This document shows, in pieces, positions 34,994 to 43,498 of a stretch of 64,000 nucleotides of DNA (its first letter is position 1; each line of letters starts with the position of its first letter). Origin of the DNA: Candidatus Saccharimonadota bacterium. GTDB lineage: Bacteria; Patescibacteriota; Saccharimonadia; Saccharimonadales; Saccharimonadaceae. The notes beneath the pieces were generated by a model that saw nothing but the letters and a program-made list of their open reading frames with translations, had not been told where the DNA came from and did not search any database. The stretch spans positions 46,048 through 110,047 of the forward strand of contig JAFRAU010000002.1 of assembly GCA_017405245.1 (NCBI GenBank), given 5' to 3'. The translations under genes and the position numbers were made by a program.

Positions 34994-35022
34994 ATTATCT
35001 CCTACTAGACTTAGGAGATAAT
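34994..35022. terminator. Bidirectional hairpin between LCP gene and khpB
   Basis: ATTATCTCCTA (34994-35004) and TAGGAGATAAT (35012-35022) form a perfect 11-bp stem with a 7-nt loop, between two convergent genes. No long T run follows, so its strength as an intrinsic terminator is uncertain. Confidence 0.55.
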
Positions 35023-35026
35023 GTCC

Positions 35027-35503
35027 TTATTCTTCGTCGGCGATATCAGCGGTTTTTTCGATAATAAGTTGGCGGCTTCTGCCCTCTCCTTCTGAGTGCG
35101 TAGAAATGCCATAGTAATCTTCTGCTAGTTTATGTACGATACGACGATCGGCCGGAGATAAGTCGAGTCTCATAGGCTGTCCGGTCTCGCGTACTTTTTT
35201 AATCCACCCCTCTGCTTTTTCGGTAATCCTGTCTGCGCGTTGCCTTTTGTAGTCTGCAATATCGACATTAACGCGCGTTACTTCTGCACCGCGAGCAGCC
35301 AATGCCTGCGAGGCAATGAATTGTAGTGCCCTCAGATTATCAGCATTTTTACCAATCAATAAAGAGTTCATTGACGTAGATGGAACCGAAAGCTGGATTA
35401 CTTCTTCATCCATAGTAGAGTCTACTGCAACATTGATTCCAAAAAAACTTAGTAGGTCTTCCAGATATTTGGTAGCAAATCTAATTGATTCGTCTTTATC
35501 CAT
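35027..35503 (-). CDS. khpB: KH/R3H RNA-binding protein KhpB (Jag)
   Basis: 158 residues. A KH-like domain (about 35-90) with the LLIGKNADNLRALQFIASQA GxxG-type loop is followed by an R3H domain (about 95-150) with LSPADRRIVHKLAEDYYGISTHS. The Jag_N domain of longer homologues is absent. KhpB binds RNA and affects cell elongation and division in Gram-positives. It lies 2 nt after yidC, the conserved rnpA-yidC-jag order. Confidence 0.92.
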   Translation of the reverse strand: MDKDESIRFATKYLEDLLSFFGINVAVDSTMDEEVIQLSVPSTSMNSLLIGKNADNLRALQFIASQALAARGAEVTRVNVDIADYKRQRADRITEKAEGWIKKVRETGQPMRLDLSPADRRIVHKLAEDYYGISTHSEGEGRSRQLIIEKTADIADEE

Positions 35504-35505
35504 AA

Positions 35506-36561
35506 TTATTTTCTCCTTTTCTTATTAGTAGATTTGGAGTTAGCAATTTTTGTTTTGGTAGATTTTGATTTTTTAGTATCTTTGGCAGAGATACGAGTAA
35601 TTTTAGTACCGGTTTTCTTATTTTCAATTATTTCGGCTTCCTGAACTTTTTTTAGTTCTTTGAGAATGGCTTTATCCGTAGATATTTCCATTTCTTTATC
35701 AGCCTTATTTAAGACAATGTGTTGCTGGATAACGTTGATTCCACTTGATAACAGGTAATAGAATACAAGTGCTCCTGGAAGATAGAACATAATGAAAAAC
35801 ATCATAAGTGGCATCATAAAGCCCATCTGTCTAGTTGCGAGTGCATTGATCTCGGCTTGATCCGGCTCGGAGCCGTCACCAGCAGCTGCTTCTTTCATGA
35901 GCTGACGAAATGTTTTAGATTTCTTTGAGTTTCCAGAAGGCATTTGCTGGCGAGAAGACCAGTATTGTAGGAAAGCAGCTGCGAGGGCAAAGAGGAGCAC
36001 GATAATTACGCTTGGAGAAATTTCCCCTCGAAAGATATTTGCCGCAGAAGCATTAAGATCTACTATGCCAAAGAGACGCGGTTTAAACTCGTAGCCATTA
36101 GCCGTGTCTTGTAGATATGGCTCTTGCATTTCTATTATCTCAGAAATACGCGGTAGATTATGGACTGGCTCATAGGCACGCAGAGCAACGTTGTCGCTAG
36201 GCGTTGGTATAACCATAACGCGAATTGCCGTATAGAGAGCGATAAAAATTGGAAGCTGGATAAGAACTGTAATAAACGAGCGGAACGGCTTGATATTATT
36301 GCGCTTGTAAAGGTCCATAGTTTGAAGAGATTCCATCTGGCGATTACCTTTACAATTCTTTTTAATCTCAGTAAGCTCTGGCTGGATTTTGCGCATGAGT
36401 TTTGTCTGATGAAGTTGGCGCTTGACGAGTGGCCACATGCAGATTTTTACAATGATAGTAAATAGGATAATCGCTAGCCCAAAATCCCCTACGAAATTGT
36501 AGATAACAAATAAGATGTTGACGATAGGTCGAACAATGATAAAATCAATTAACTGGAACAT
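35506..36561 (-). CDS. yidC: Membrane protein insertase YidC/Oxa1
   Basis: 351 residues of the short Gram-positive type, without the large periplasmic domain. Transmembrane helices at about 17-42, 100-119, 177-196 and 245-275. The conserved Lys/Arg-bearing first loop WPLVKRQLHQTKLMRKIQPEL is followed by a cytoplasmic hairpin. It inserts membrane proteins, including small pilins, together with Sec. The C-terminus is highly basic and could contact the ribosome. It starts 10 nt after rnpA. Confidence 0.94.
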   Translation of the reverse strand: MFQLIDFIIVRPIVNILFVIYNFVGDFGLAIILFTIIVKICMWPLVKRQLHQTKLMRKIQPELTEIKKNCKGNRQMESLQTMDLYKRNNIKPFRSFITVLIQLPIFIALYTAIRVMVIPTPSDNVALRAYEPVHNLPRISEIIEMQEPYLQDTANGYEFKPRLFGIVDLNASAANIFRGEISPSVIIVLLFALAAAFLQYWSSRQQMPSGNSKKSKTFRQLMKEAAAGDGSEPDQAEINALATRQMGFMMPLMMFFIMFYLPGALVFYYLLSSGINVIQQHIVLNKADKEMEISTDKAILKELKKVQEAEIIENKKTGTKITRISAKDTKKSKSTKTKIANSKSTNKKRRK

Positions 36562-36571
36562 ATTCAGTTAA

Positions 36572-36910
36572 TTATACCATACTTTGAGATAAAAGTGAAT
36601 TAACTAGTCGTCTTAACTCTATAAAGTCCATAGAAAGGACATCTTTACTGTAAATTACGAAGATATTATCACGTTTTTTTGAAAAGCGTGGAAGTTCATA
36701 GCGAATAGCCTCATATACCCGTCTTCTTACCCGGTTGCGCCCAACGGCGGTTTTTTCGATTTTCTTTGAAACTACTACGGCATAACGAGTATAGCCTCGG
36801 GAATTGTCATTATATACTAAGGACATTCTAGGCTCCCTAATAGTTTTTCCGTGCTTATAGGTGTATTTTACGCCGCCACGTGAGTGAAAACGATATTTTT
36901 TTGATAGCAT
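36572..36910 (-). CDS. rnpA: Ribonuclease P protein component
   Basis: 112 residues, basic. It contains the RNR signature GRNRVRRRVYEAIR and an N-terminal RFHSRGGVKYTYKHGK region; YAVVVSKKI is the central strand. The protein binds RNase P RNA and helps 5' tRNA processing. Upstream, rpmH is normally the immediate neighbour, but here two ABC exporter genes intervene. TATAAT (36920-36925, minus) lies nine nt from the ATG. Confidence 0.93.
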   Translation of the reverse strand: MLSKKYRFHSRGGVKYTYKHGKTIREPRMSLVYNDNSRGYTRYAVVVSKKIEKTAVGRNRVRRRVYEAIRYELPRFSKKRDNIFVIYSKDVLSMDFIELRRLVNSLLSQSMV

Positions 36911-36926
36911 ATATTATATATTATAT

Positions 36927-38627
36927 CTATTTTTGCAAGAGTTTGTAATATTTATTATGTAAAAGATTATTATGTGTACCACGCCCCACTAATCTTCCCT
37001 GGTCTATTACGAGGAGCTCATCTAGATTACGCATAACCTCAGGTTTATGTGTAATTACTAACACCGTATGTGTCTTTTTAAGCTCTTTTAATATTTTGAT
37101 TATTTGCTTTGTCGTGTCAGAATCAAGTGCAGAAGTTACTTCATCAAATAGTAAAACTTCTGAACCGCTTAGCAGAGTACGCGCAAGAGATAATAACTGT
37201 TTTTGCCCGGCAGAAAGGTTTTGCCCATCGGAAACCAGTTCCGTGTTATAACCTTTTTCTAGGTTCATTATAGTTTTGTGAATTCCGGCAATTTTACATG
37301 CTTCAATTTGGTGTTCAATATCGGGGTCAACCAAACTAAGATTTTCTTTGATAGTCATATCGAAAACGAAGGGTTTTTGAGTAACGATAGAGACATTACT
37401 TGCGTACACCTCCCTACTAAACTCATTAATATTGGTATTATCAAGTATAATTTTTCCGCGCGTAGGCTTATAAAGTCGTAGTAAAAGCCTAAAAATAGTG
37501 GATTTTCCAGAGCCAGACTTTCCAACAATACCCACAAGGGTGTGTGGTTCAATACTGAAACTAACGTCTCGCATTAATGGCTTTCTATCGTACGTGAATG
37601 ATACTTTATCAAATCTAATTTTGCCTTTGATGTTATCATTCTGGTTAGCACCAAAAGTTGCTATGCGAGGCGGTTTATAGTTCAATAGTCGGTGAACTCT
37701 ATTAATTGCTACTGCGCACTTTGAAAGATTATAGATAGTATCCGTTGCAGACTCGTATGCGTCAATGATATTTTCCCAGTAGCCAATCGCAAGGATAAGC
37801 GTAGCGATGCTGTATTCACCTTTTAGAATTAAGCCTGCTGTAATAAAGTAAACAGCTATCCTACCGACACCTAAAATACTCTGAACTAAAACATCCGCGA
37901 CGTCCTGGTGGATACGGTTTTTTCCGTAGGCTACGCGCCACAGCTCTTTATAGCGATCTAAATACTGTTTTAAATCAGCTTTCATATTAAAGGAGTGGAC
38001 TTCCTTTTTTCCATCTAAAATCTGGCTGTACAGACTAGCAATACTATCCTGGTGTGAACGCTGAATATAGGCATACTCGTCGCGTTTTTTCATGTGTAAG
38101 ACGAAAATAGCCATTGCAATAATAGCTAGGGTTATAGCAATAATACCAATGATGGGATCGACAAGGAATAAGATGAAGGCATTAATAAACATACTTATAA
38201 AACTAGTAATAAAATCGAAGAAGTAGTCTGGAACGCGCTGATTTTCAGTTACATCTTGAAAGGCAGTGCCAATTATTTCAGCACTGGAAATATTTTTAGT
38301 ATAATCCTGATCGAAGGTTATGACTTTATCTAAAATTTTTCGCTGTAATTCATCGTGGATATAAGTAGAGTTTTTAGCATAGGCCCAGTAGTTGTAATGA
38401 TGACATAGAACATAAATGATAGCGGCGACAAGAAATATCCCTGTTTCTATTAAGGCGAGCGTAAAATTACTATCCGTTGCAGCGTCGATAATTTCGGCAG
38501 CGATAAATGGTAAACTTAAAAAGGTTGCTTCCCTTAAACAGGCAGAGAAAATAAGATGGAAAAGAAGTATTGGGCTAGTTGCTCCTAGGCTAAAAAATCT
38601 TCTTAATATTCTTATATAATACCTCAT
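36927..38627 (-). CDS. ABC exporter half-transporter with intact catalytic site
   Basis: 566 residues. Six transmembrane helices (about 15-310) are fused to an ATPase domain (about 335-566). Walker A is GKSGSGKST, the signature is LSAGQ (Ala in place of the usual Gly), Walker B is VLLFDEVTSALD with the catalytic Glu, and the switch His is in VITHKPE. It overlaps the upstream partner gene by 4 nt. The pair should form a heterodimer. Substrate unknown; family members export lipids, peptides or drugs. Confidence 0.9.
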   Translation of the reverse strand: MRYYIRILRRFFSLGATSPILLFHLIFSACLREATFLSLPFIAAEIIDAATDSNFTLALIETGIFLVAAIIYVLCHHYNYWAYAKNSTYIHDELQRKILDKVITFDQDYTKNISSAEIIGTAFQDVTENQRVPDYFFDFITSFISMFINAFILFLVDPIIGIIAITLAIIAMAIFVLHMKKRDEYAYIQRSHQDSIASLYSQILDGKKEVHSFNMKADLKQYLDRYKELWRVAYGKNRIHQDVADVLVQSILGVGRIAVYFITAGLILKGEYSIATLILAIGYWENIIDAYESATDTIYNLSKCAVAINRVHRLLNYKPPRIATFGANQNDNIKGKIRFDKVSFTYDRKPLMRDVSFSIEPHTLVGIVGKSGSGKSTIFRLLLRLYKPTRGKIILDNTNINEFSREVYASNVSIVTQKPFVFDMTIKENLSLVDPDIEHQIEACKIAGIHKTIMNLEKGYNTELVSDGQNLSAGQKQLLSLARTLLSGSEVLLFDEVTSALDSDTTKQIIKILKELKKTHTVLVITHKPEVMRNLDELLVIDQGRLVGRGTHNNLLHNKYYKLLQK

Positions 38628-40354
38628 ACGGGCCCCACTTCTGATTTAACTGCTTGAAGAGATCGATATAGCTTACTTCTTTCTAATAGTTTTTCATGCG
38701 TACCAATATCAGATATTTTACCATGGTCCAAAACAATAATGCGGTCTGCCGCTTTCATAAGATCTGGCTTTTTCGTAATCATTACAATAGTGCGGTTGTT
38801 TTTGAGGCGACTGATGATGCGCGGGACAAGTTTTGCTGTATCCGGATCCAGTGCGGTAGTAACATCGTCGAGTAATAATATTTCGGCGTCTGTTAATATG
38901 GTTCTAGCAATCGAAATCATTTGTTTTTGACCACCAGAAATATTATTAGCGTTTTCCCTTAAAATAGTGTTATACCCTTGCGGTAAAGTTTCAATAAACT
39001 CGTGAATACCCGCAATCTTACAGGCTTCGATTTGTTTAGAGATGTCAGTATCGATAAAGTTGAGGTTTTTCCTAATACTAGTATTAAAAATAAACGGTAT
39101 TTGGTTTGCTACGGCGACATTAGAAGTGTAAACTTCACGAGAGAATTGTTCGATATCAATATTGTCTAAAAGAATTCTTCCTTTGGTTGGTCTATTTAAC
39201 CTTAAAATCAAATCAAAAAGCTTAGTTTTACCAGAACCAGGATATCCAACAATCGCAATAAATTCATGTGGTTTGATTTTGAAATTAAGATTTTTTAAGA
39301 TTTGATGGTGGTTCAGCGATAAAGAAACGTTTTTAAAGGTAATGGCGCCAGAGAGGCGGTCAAGGTTAAGGTTGCCAAATTCCAGATTGTCTCCTGGTTT
39401 ATAGTTTAAAATTGCTGAGACACGTCTCAACGCTACATCTGTAAGGCGAATCTCAATTGTAGCATCCGTTAAGTCTCTTGTGGAAACAATAATAGTTTCA
39501 TGATAAGAAATGATGAGAACTAAAATATCTATTTCTAAATGCCCCATTGCCATCATAATAATTAGAACAGCATATAGTACTGCATGGAAGGTGTAGTAAA
39601 AAAACTTCACGTCATTATCTCTAATGGTATTATATTTACGCTGCATAGTATATGCTTTGTCATAGCGCTCTTGTATTTTTGCTAGGCGATTTTTTAGTGG
39701 TGATAACATATTGAATGTTTTGACTTCTTGAAGCCCCGAAATTACTTGGCCTAAGAAATTACTGTATTTATCGTTCTGGATTTGTGAACGCCACCAGTAG
39801 TAGTTAAATTTACGATCTGCCCGTGTGCGAATGGCGGTGTAGATGGTTGACGATACGAAGAGAATTGCTGCTGCTGGTAGATTATAGATTGCAACAACGA
39901 CATATATTGCGATAATTTGAAAGTAAGTGGTGATATACTCCGAGATTTCATCATTCATTTCCCCTATTTCTAAGAGGTCGTTATTAATAGTATTCATCAA
40001 TCTTCCCTTACTGATTTTACGCGTAAAGTCACCGTCAACCGATATTAATTTCTCAAACACTTTGGTTTGAAGTGTGCGGTAACAGTAGCTAACATTCCAG
40101 CTATATGCACGAAAGTTTAAAAAGTAGCTAGCCCGATGGATGATATATACAATAATAAAGAGAATGATAAAAAAGTATGTTTCTTCGGCGTTCTGCTCAG
40201 TTAATCCTTTGATAATTAGTGCCGCAATAAATTTTCTAGCAATAGCGGCAGTTTTATAAATAAGAGCTGATAGTAAATTAAGTATAAAAAGCCATGGGCT
40301 TAGTTTCGCAATCCTAAAATAGGCGCGGATGTAGCGATGTAGCTCCTTTACCAT
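38624..40354 (-). CDS. ABC exporter half-transporter with degenerate catalytic site
   Basis: 576 residues, same architecture as its partner. Walker A is GYPGSGKTK and the signature is the normal ISGGQ. In Walker B the catalytic Glu is replaced by Asp (LLLDDVTTALD), and the switch His is replaced by Lys (MITKKPD). Paired with the partner's LSAGQ signature this makes one degenerate composite ATP site and one consensus site, as in known asymmetric heterodimers such as TM287/288 and BmrCD. First gene of the pair, following the rpmH terminator. Confidence 0.9.
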   Translation of the reverse strand: MVKELHRYIRAYFRIAKLSPWLFILNLLSALIYKTAAIARKFIAALIIKGLTEQNAEETYFFIILFIIVYIIHRASYFLNFRAYSWNVSYCYRTLQTKVFEKLISVDGDFTRKISKGRLMNTINNDLLEIGEMNDEISEYITTYFQIIAIYVVVAIYNLPAAAILFVSSTIYTAIRTRADRKFNYYWWRSQIQNDKYSNFLGQVISGLQEVKTFNMLSPLKNRLAKIQERYDKAYTMQRKYNTIRDNDVKFFYYTFHAVLYAVLIIMMAMGHLEIDILVLIISYHETIIVSTRDLTDATIEIRLTDVALRRVSAILNYKPGDNLEFGNLNLDRLSGAITFKNVSLSLNHHQILKNLNFKIKPHEFIAIVGYPGSGKTKLFDLILRLNRPTKGRILLDNIDIEQFSREVYTSNVAVANQIPFIFNTSIRKNLNFIDTDISKQIEACKIAGIHEFIETLPQGYNTILRENANNISGGQKQMISIARTILTDAEILLLDDVTTALDPDTAKLVPRIISRLKNNRTIVMITKKPDLMKAADRIIVLDHGKISDIGTHEKLLERSKLYRSLQAVKSEVGPV

Positions 40355-40392
40355 TACCTTTTTATTATACCACTTGTAATCTTGGTCAAGAT

Positions 40393-40425
40393 AAAAATAA
40401 GGTTGGAATATCCAACCTTATTTTT
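40393..40425 (-). terminator. Terminator of rpmH
   Basis: Fifteen-bp perfect stem (40393-40407 with 40411-40425), core AAGGTTGGA/TCCAACCTT, 3-nt loop, A/T flanks giving a T run on the minus strand. It overlaps the rpmH stop codon. It separates rpmH from the exporter genes. Confidence 0.85.
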
Positions 40426-40561
40426 ATGCAGTTAAGCGTGCGCGGCCCTTAATACGGCGACGTTTTAAGACCTTGCGGCCATTCTTAGTGCTATTTCTCT
40501 TCATAAAGCCGTGTTCAACCTTGCGCTGACGCTTGTGTGGCTGATAAGTTCGTTTTGGCAT
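40424..40561 (-). CDS. rpmH: 50S ribosomal protein L34
   Basis: 45 residues from the ATG at 40561, ending RARLTA. It begins [19 protein letters not shown] and continues with the L34 core [17 protein letters not shown], giving a fully typical, very basic small ribosomal protein. An AGGAAA SD lies about nine nt upstream, and a TGCTATACT extended -10 about 40 nt upstream. Divergent from dnaA across the probable origin region, as in many bacteria. Confidence 0.95.
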   Translation of the reverse strand: MPKRTYQPHKRQRKVEHGFMKRNSTKNGRKVLKRRRIKGRARLTA

Positions 40562-40636
40562 AAATAATTTCCTGTTAGTTTATTATTTTAGAAATCTTGT
40601 TATAGTATAGCACTTTTTTGCACAAAAGCCAAGGAG

Positions 40637-40744
40637 TTTTCCACAAATTATCAGGTTTAGGGTTTTTTCTGTGGAAAAGTCCACCCCTGTTACTGGATTT
40701 TTTATTATATAATAATTCGTTTTCTGGCTAAAAGTTGTGGAAAA
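40637..40744. other. DnaA-box cluster upstream of dnaA
   Basis: Three 9-mers of the TTTTCCACA type: 40637-40645 (plus), 40670-40678 (minus) and 40736-40744 (minus). They lie in the AT-rich rpmH-dnaA gap (40562-40810). The last overlaps the -35-like TTGTGG (40735-40740) of the dnaA promoter, which suggests autorepression by DnaA. They may also belong to a bipartite origin with 42208-42360. The rest of this gap shows only the rpmH promoter and AT-rich sequence. Confidence 0.65.
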
Positions 40745-40773
40745 GTCGGAAAATTTGTTATAATGGATATAAT
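40735..40773 (+). promoter_or_regulatory. dnaA promoter
   Basis: -35-like TTGTGG (40735-40740), 18 bp, then TGTTATAAT (40756-40764). A second TATAAT lies at 40768-40773. The leader carries GAGGAGG (40794-40800) about ten nt before the ATG at 40811. Confidence 0.6.
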
Positions 40774-40810
40774 AATTATTTAGGTGAAGGTCAGAGGAGG
40801 TAGACTCATT

Positions 40811-42169
40811 ATGTTTGATGTTTGGAAAAATGTCTTATCGGAAATAGAGGAGACTATTCCACATCAGGCTTTTGATACCTGGTTTACCGATGTGAATTTA
40901 TCCTCAATTGATGATGGAGTAGTAACAATTGAAGCTCCGAATGTTTTTAAGGTAACTCAAATACAGAAAAAATATAACTCAATTATTAAAGAGGCTTTTT
41001 TACATAATAATATTGAATTAAACGATATTATATATATAGTATCTAGTAGTACAAAGGTTAGGCCACGTTCGCGAGAGATTTCCCTTAAAGATATCGCCAA
41101 AAAGCCTGTAAAATCAGTAAAAGACACACCTTTAAAAAAGGGCTTGGCTGATACTGGACTGAGTCCAAATTATACAATGGATAATTTTATTGTAGGGTCT
41201 AATAATGATGTCGCTACCGCCGTAGCTAATTCCGTAATAAATAATCCTGGTGGAAAATATAACCCTTTCTTTCTTTATGGTGGTCCAGGGCTTGGAAAAA
41301 CCCATCTCGTGCAGGCGATCGGGAATGAGCTTCTAAAATTACATCCTGAACTGAATGTATTATATGTAACAACTAGTCAGTTCTTTTCGGAATTTGTCAA
41401 TTTATTAAGAAAAGGTAAGATTGATGACTTCTCAAAAAAATATGAAAAATTAGATGTTTTAATTATAGATGATTTTCAAACAATCATGAATAAAGATGCT
41501 AGCCAAGTAGCTTTCTTTAATATTTTTAATGACATGCATCAACATGGTAAGCAGATAATTATTACAAGTGATAGGCTGCCAGAAGAAATAAAGACCTTGG
41601 ATAGAAGGCTTTCATCTAGGTTAGCATGGGCAGGCTCTTATGATTTACAGTTACCTAGTTTTGAAGATAAGTGCGCAATTTTGAAGGCGAAAGCAGAGTA
41701 TGACAATGTTGAACTAGATGATGAAGTGATTGAATATGTAGCGAAGACCGTCAAGACAAATATTCGCGATCTAGAAAAACAGTATAAAATGATAATGACT
41801 TGGTCGGAGGTGAGAAATATATCTCCACTAGAAGTAATAAATAGCGCTCTTCCTAGTGGCGTGAGTGACTCTACTCATAGAGTCGTAACAGCGAAACAAA
41901 TAGTAGAAACGGTAGCTAGATCTTACGACTTATCAGTAAAGGAAATGTGTAGTAAGAGCCGCGTGGCGCATATTAAAAATGCAAGACAGGTAGCAATGTA
42001 TCTATTATCTGAGGAACTTGGAATGAGTACAACAAAAATAGCCTTAGAAGTTGGGGTTAAAGACCACACGACCGTAATGCACGGAGTTAAGAAAATTAGT
42101 CAGGACCTAAAAACAGATTTCGCTTTACGCGAACAGGTTAATAATATACGAGAGAATATTTATGCTTAG
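40811..42169 (+). CDS. dnaA: Chromosomal replication initiator DnaA
   Basis: 452 residues. Domain I (1-75) starts MFDVWKNVLSEIEE, and domain II is short. The AAA+ domain has Walker A GGPGLGKT (157-164) and Walker B VLIIDD (216-221). The C-terminal helix-turn-helix (about 390-445) carries KDHTTVMHGVKKI, the DnaA-box reader. The ATG at 40811 is chosen because the GAGGAGG SD precedes it; an in-frame GTG at 40784 lies upstream of that SD. It binds the boxes at 40637-40744 and 42208-42338. Confidence 0.95.
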   Translation: MFDVWKNVLSEIEETIPHQAFDTWFTDVNLSSIDDGVVTIEAPNVFKVTQIQKKYNSIIKEAFLHNNIELNDIIYIVSSSTKVRPRSREISLKDIAKKPVKSVKDTPLKKGLADTGLSPNYTMDNFIVGSNNDVATAVANSVINNPGGKYNPFFLYGGPGLGKTHLVQAIGNELLKLHPELNVLYVTTSQFFSEFVNLLRKGKIDDFSKKYEKLDVLIIDDFQTIMNKDASQVAFFNIFNDMHQHGKQIIITSDRLPEEIKTLDRRLSSRLAWAGSYDLQLPSFEDKCAILKAKAEYDNVELDDEVIEYVAKTVKTNIRDLEKQYKMIMTWSEVRNISPLEVINSALPSGVSDSTHRVVTAKQIVETVARSYDLSVKEMCSKSRVAHIKNARQVAMYLLSEELGMSTTKIALEVGVKDHTTVMHGVKKISQDLKTDFALREQVNNIRENIYA

Positions 42170-42207
42170 GTTGCGAAAAACTCTGCGAAAAACTATGCGT
42201 GAAACTC

Positions 42208-42374
42208 TGTGGAAAAAATGTGTAAAAGAATTTGTTGCTGTTTTCCACGACTTTTTACACGTAGTTTTAAACGTGTTTTCCACTACTGGAAAGTTACTTT
42301 CGTATCTTGATTTTAGTAGGTTTTACACAGTTTCCACATAGCTTATTATTACTATTATTAAATTATATTATAAT
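42208..42374 (+). other. Probable oriC core: DnaA boxes plus DnaA-trio-like unwinding element
   Basis: The dnaA-dnaN gap (42170-42391) holds TTTTCCACA-type boxes at 42208-42216 (minus), 42241-42249, 42276-42284 and 42330-42338 (GTTTCCACA). Four nt after the last box comes a run of six triplets, TTA TTA TTA CTA TTA TTA (42343-42360), then a fully AT stretch to 42376. On the complementary strand the triplets read 3'-(A/G)AT, the DnaA-trio pattern of bacterial unwinding elements. The dnaN -10 (TATAAT 42369-42374) is embedded at the right end. Confidence 0.7.
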
Positions 42375-42391
42375 AAAGGAAAGGAGAGATT

Positions 42392-43498
42392 ATGGAAATA
42401 GAAATTGGGCAAGAGAAGTTAGCGAGGGCACTTAGTGTAACTAGTAGGGTGGCGGTAGGTGCGAAAGCTACACTACCAATATTATCTAACGTATTAATAA
42501 AAGTTGACGGAAAAAGAGTTTCTCTTACGGCGACGAATTTAGATATGGCGGTGGTTGATTATGTACCAGTAAGTAATGCGAAAGACGGGGTAATTACGGC
42601 GCCTGCTAGATTACTTGCGGAATTTGTACAAAACTTACCAAAAGAAGAAAAGGTGAAGATTACTCTTGATGGAAATAGAATAAAGATAAAGGCGGGAAAA
42701 TATTCATCAGTAATCAACGGATCTCCGGCGGATGATTTTCCAGAACTTCCAGGAATTGATGAGGAAAAGTCAGTAGCATATAAGATGGGGGTTGATGAGT
42801 TTAAGGCTGGAATATCGGAAGTAATCGTAGCGGTAAGTGGCGATACTACTAAACCCGCCCTAACTGGTGTGTATTTTAACACGGATGACACTGCTTTATA
42901 CGTCGCGGCGACAGATGGTTATAGAATGGCGGAAAAAAAGTTTATTGATAAAATTCAAAGTGAAGTAAAAGCAATTGTGCCAGCAGCGTCATTGCAGGAA
43001 GTACTTAGATCTATTACGGATGAAGTTGAAGAGATTGAGATACTATTTGATAATAATCAAGTGAGATTTAGATTAGGTGAGTTAGAAATAACTTCTAAAT
43101 TAATCGATGGAACATTTCTTGATTACAGACAGCTATTCCCAAAGAATAACGAGATAGAGGTAGAGGATGATAGAGATGAGCTTCTTAGAATAGTTAAAAT
43201 GGCAGCGTTATTTGCGAGAGAATCAAATAGAGTGATTGCGTGTGTTGCGGATTCAGAAAAAAAGACTTTTTCAGTATCATCAATAGCTAATGAGATTGGA
43301 GAGAATGAATCAAAGATTGATGCAGATGTGAAAACTAGTGGAAGCGTGAAGTTAGATTCTAGATTTTTAATAGATGCGCTTAATGCGATAGGTGGAGATA
43401 AAGTGAAGATTAGTTTTTCGACAACTATGTCACCAGTTTTAATTACAAGTGATAATAATAAGAATTATCGACATTTAGTTATGCCGTTAGATAGCTAA
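42392..43498 (+). CDS. dnaN: DNA polymerase III beta sliding clamp
   Basis: 368 residues, three tandem clamp folds. Typical motifs are TLPILSNVLI near the N-terminus, TDGYRMAE in the central domain and the end LVMPLDS. The clamp rings DNA and tethers the polymerase. A GGAGAG SD lies eight nt before the ATG. The stop overlaps the recF start (TAATG). Confidence 0.95.
   Translation: MEIEIGQEKLARALSVTSRVAVGAKATLPILSNVLIKVDGKRVSLTATNLDMAVVDYVPVSNAKDGVITAPARLLAEFVQNLPKEEKVKITLDGNRIKIKAGKYSSVINGSPADDFPELPGIDEEKSVAYKMGVDEFKAGISEVIVAVSGDTTKPALTGVYFNTDDTALYVAATDGYRMAEKKFIDKIQSEVKAIVPAASLQEVLRSITDEVEEIEILFDNNQVRFRLGELEITSKLIDGTFLDYRQLFPKNNEIEVEDDRDELLRIVKMAALFARESNRVIACVADSEKKTFSVSSIANEIGENESKIDADVKTSGSVKLDSRFLIDALNAIGGDKVKISFSTTMSPVLITSDNNKNYRHLVMPLDS

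Noticed and set aside
40393..40425. Palindrome as operator or mobile-element end
   Set aside because: Position at the rpmH stop and T-rich flank make it an intrinsic terminator.
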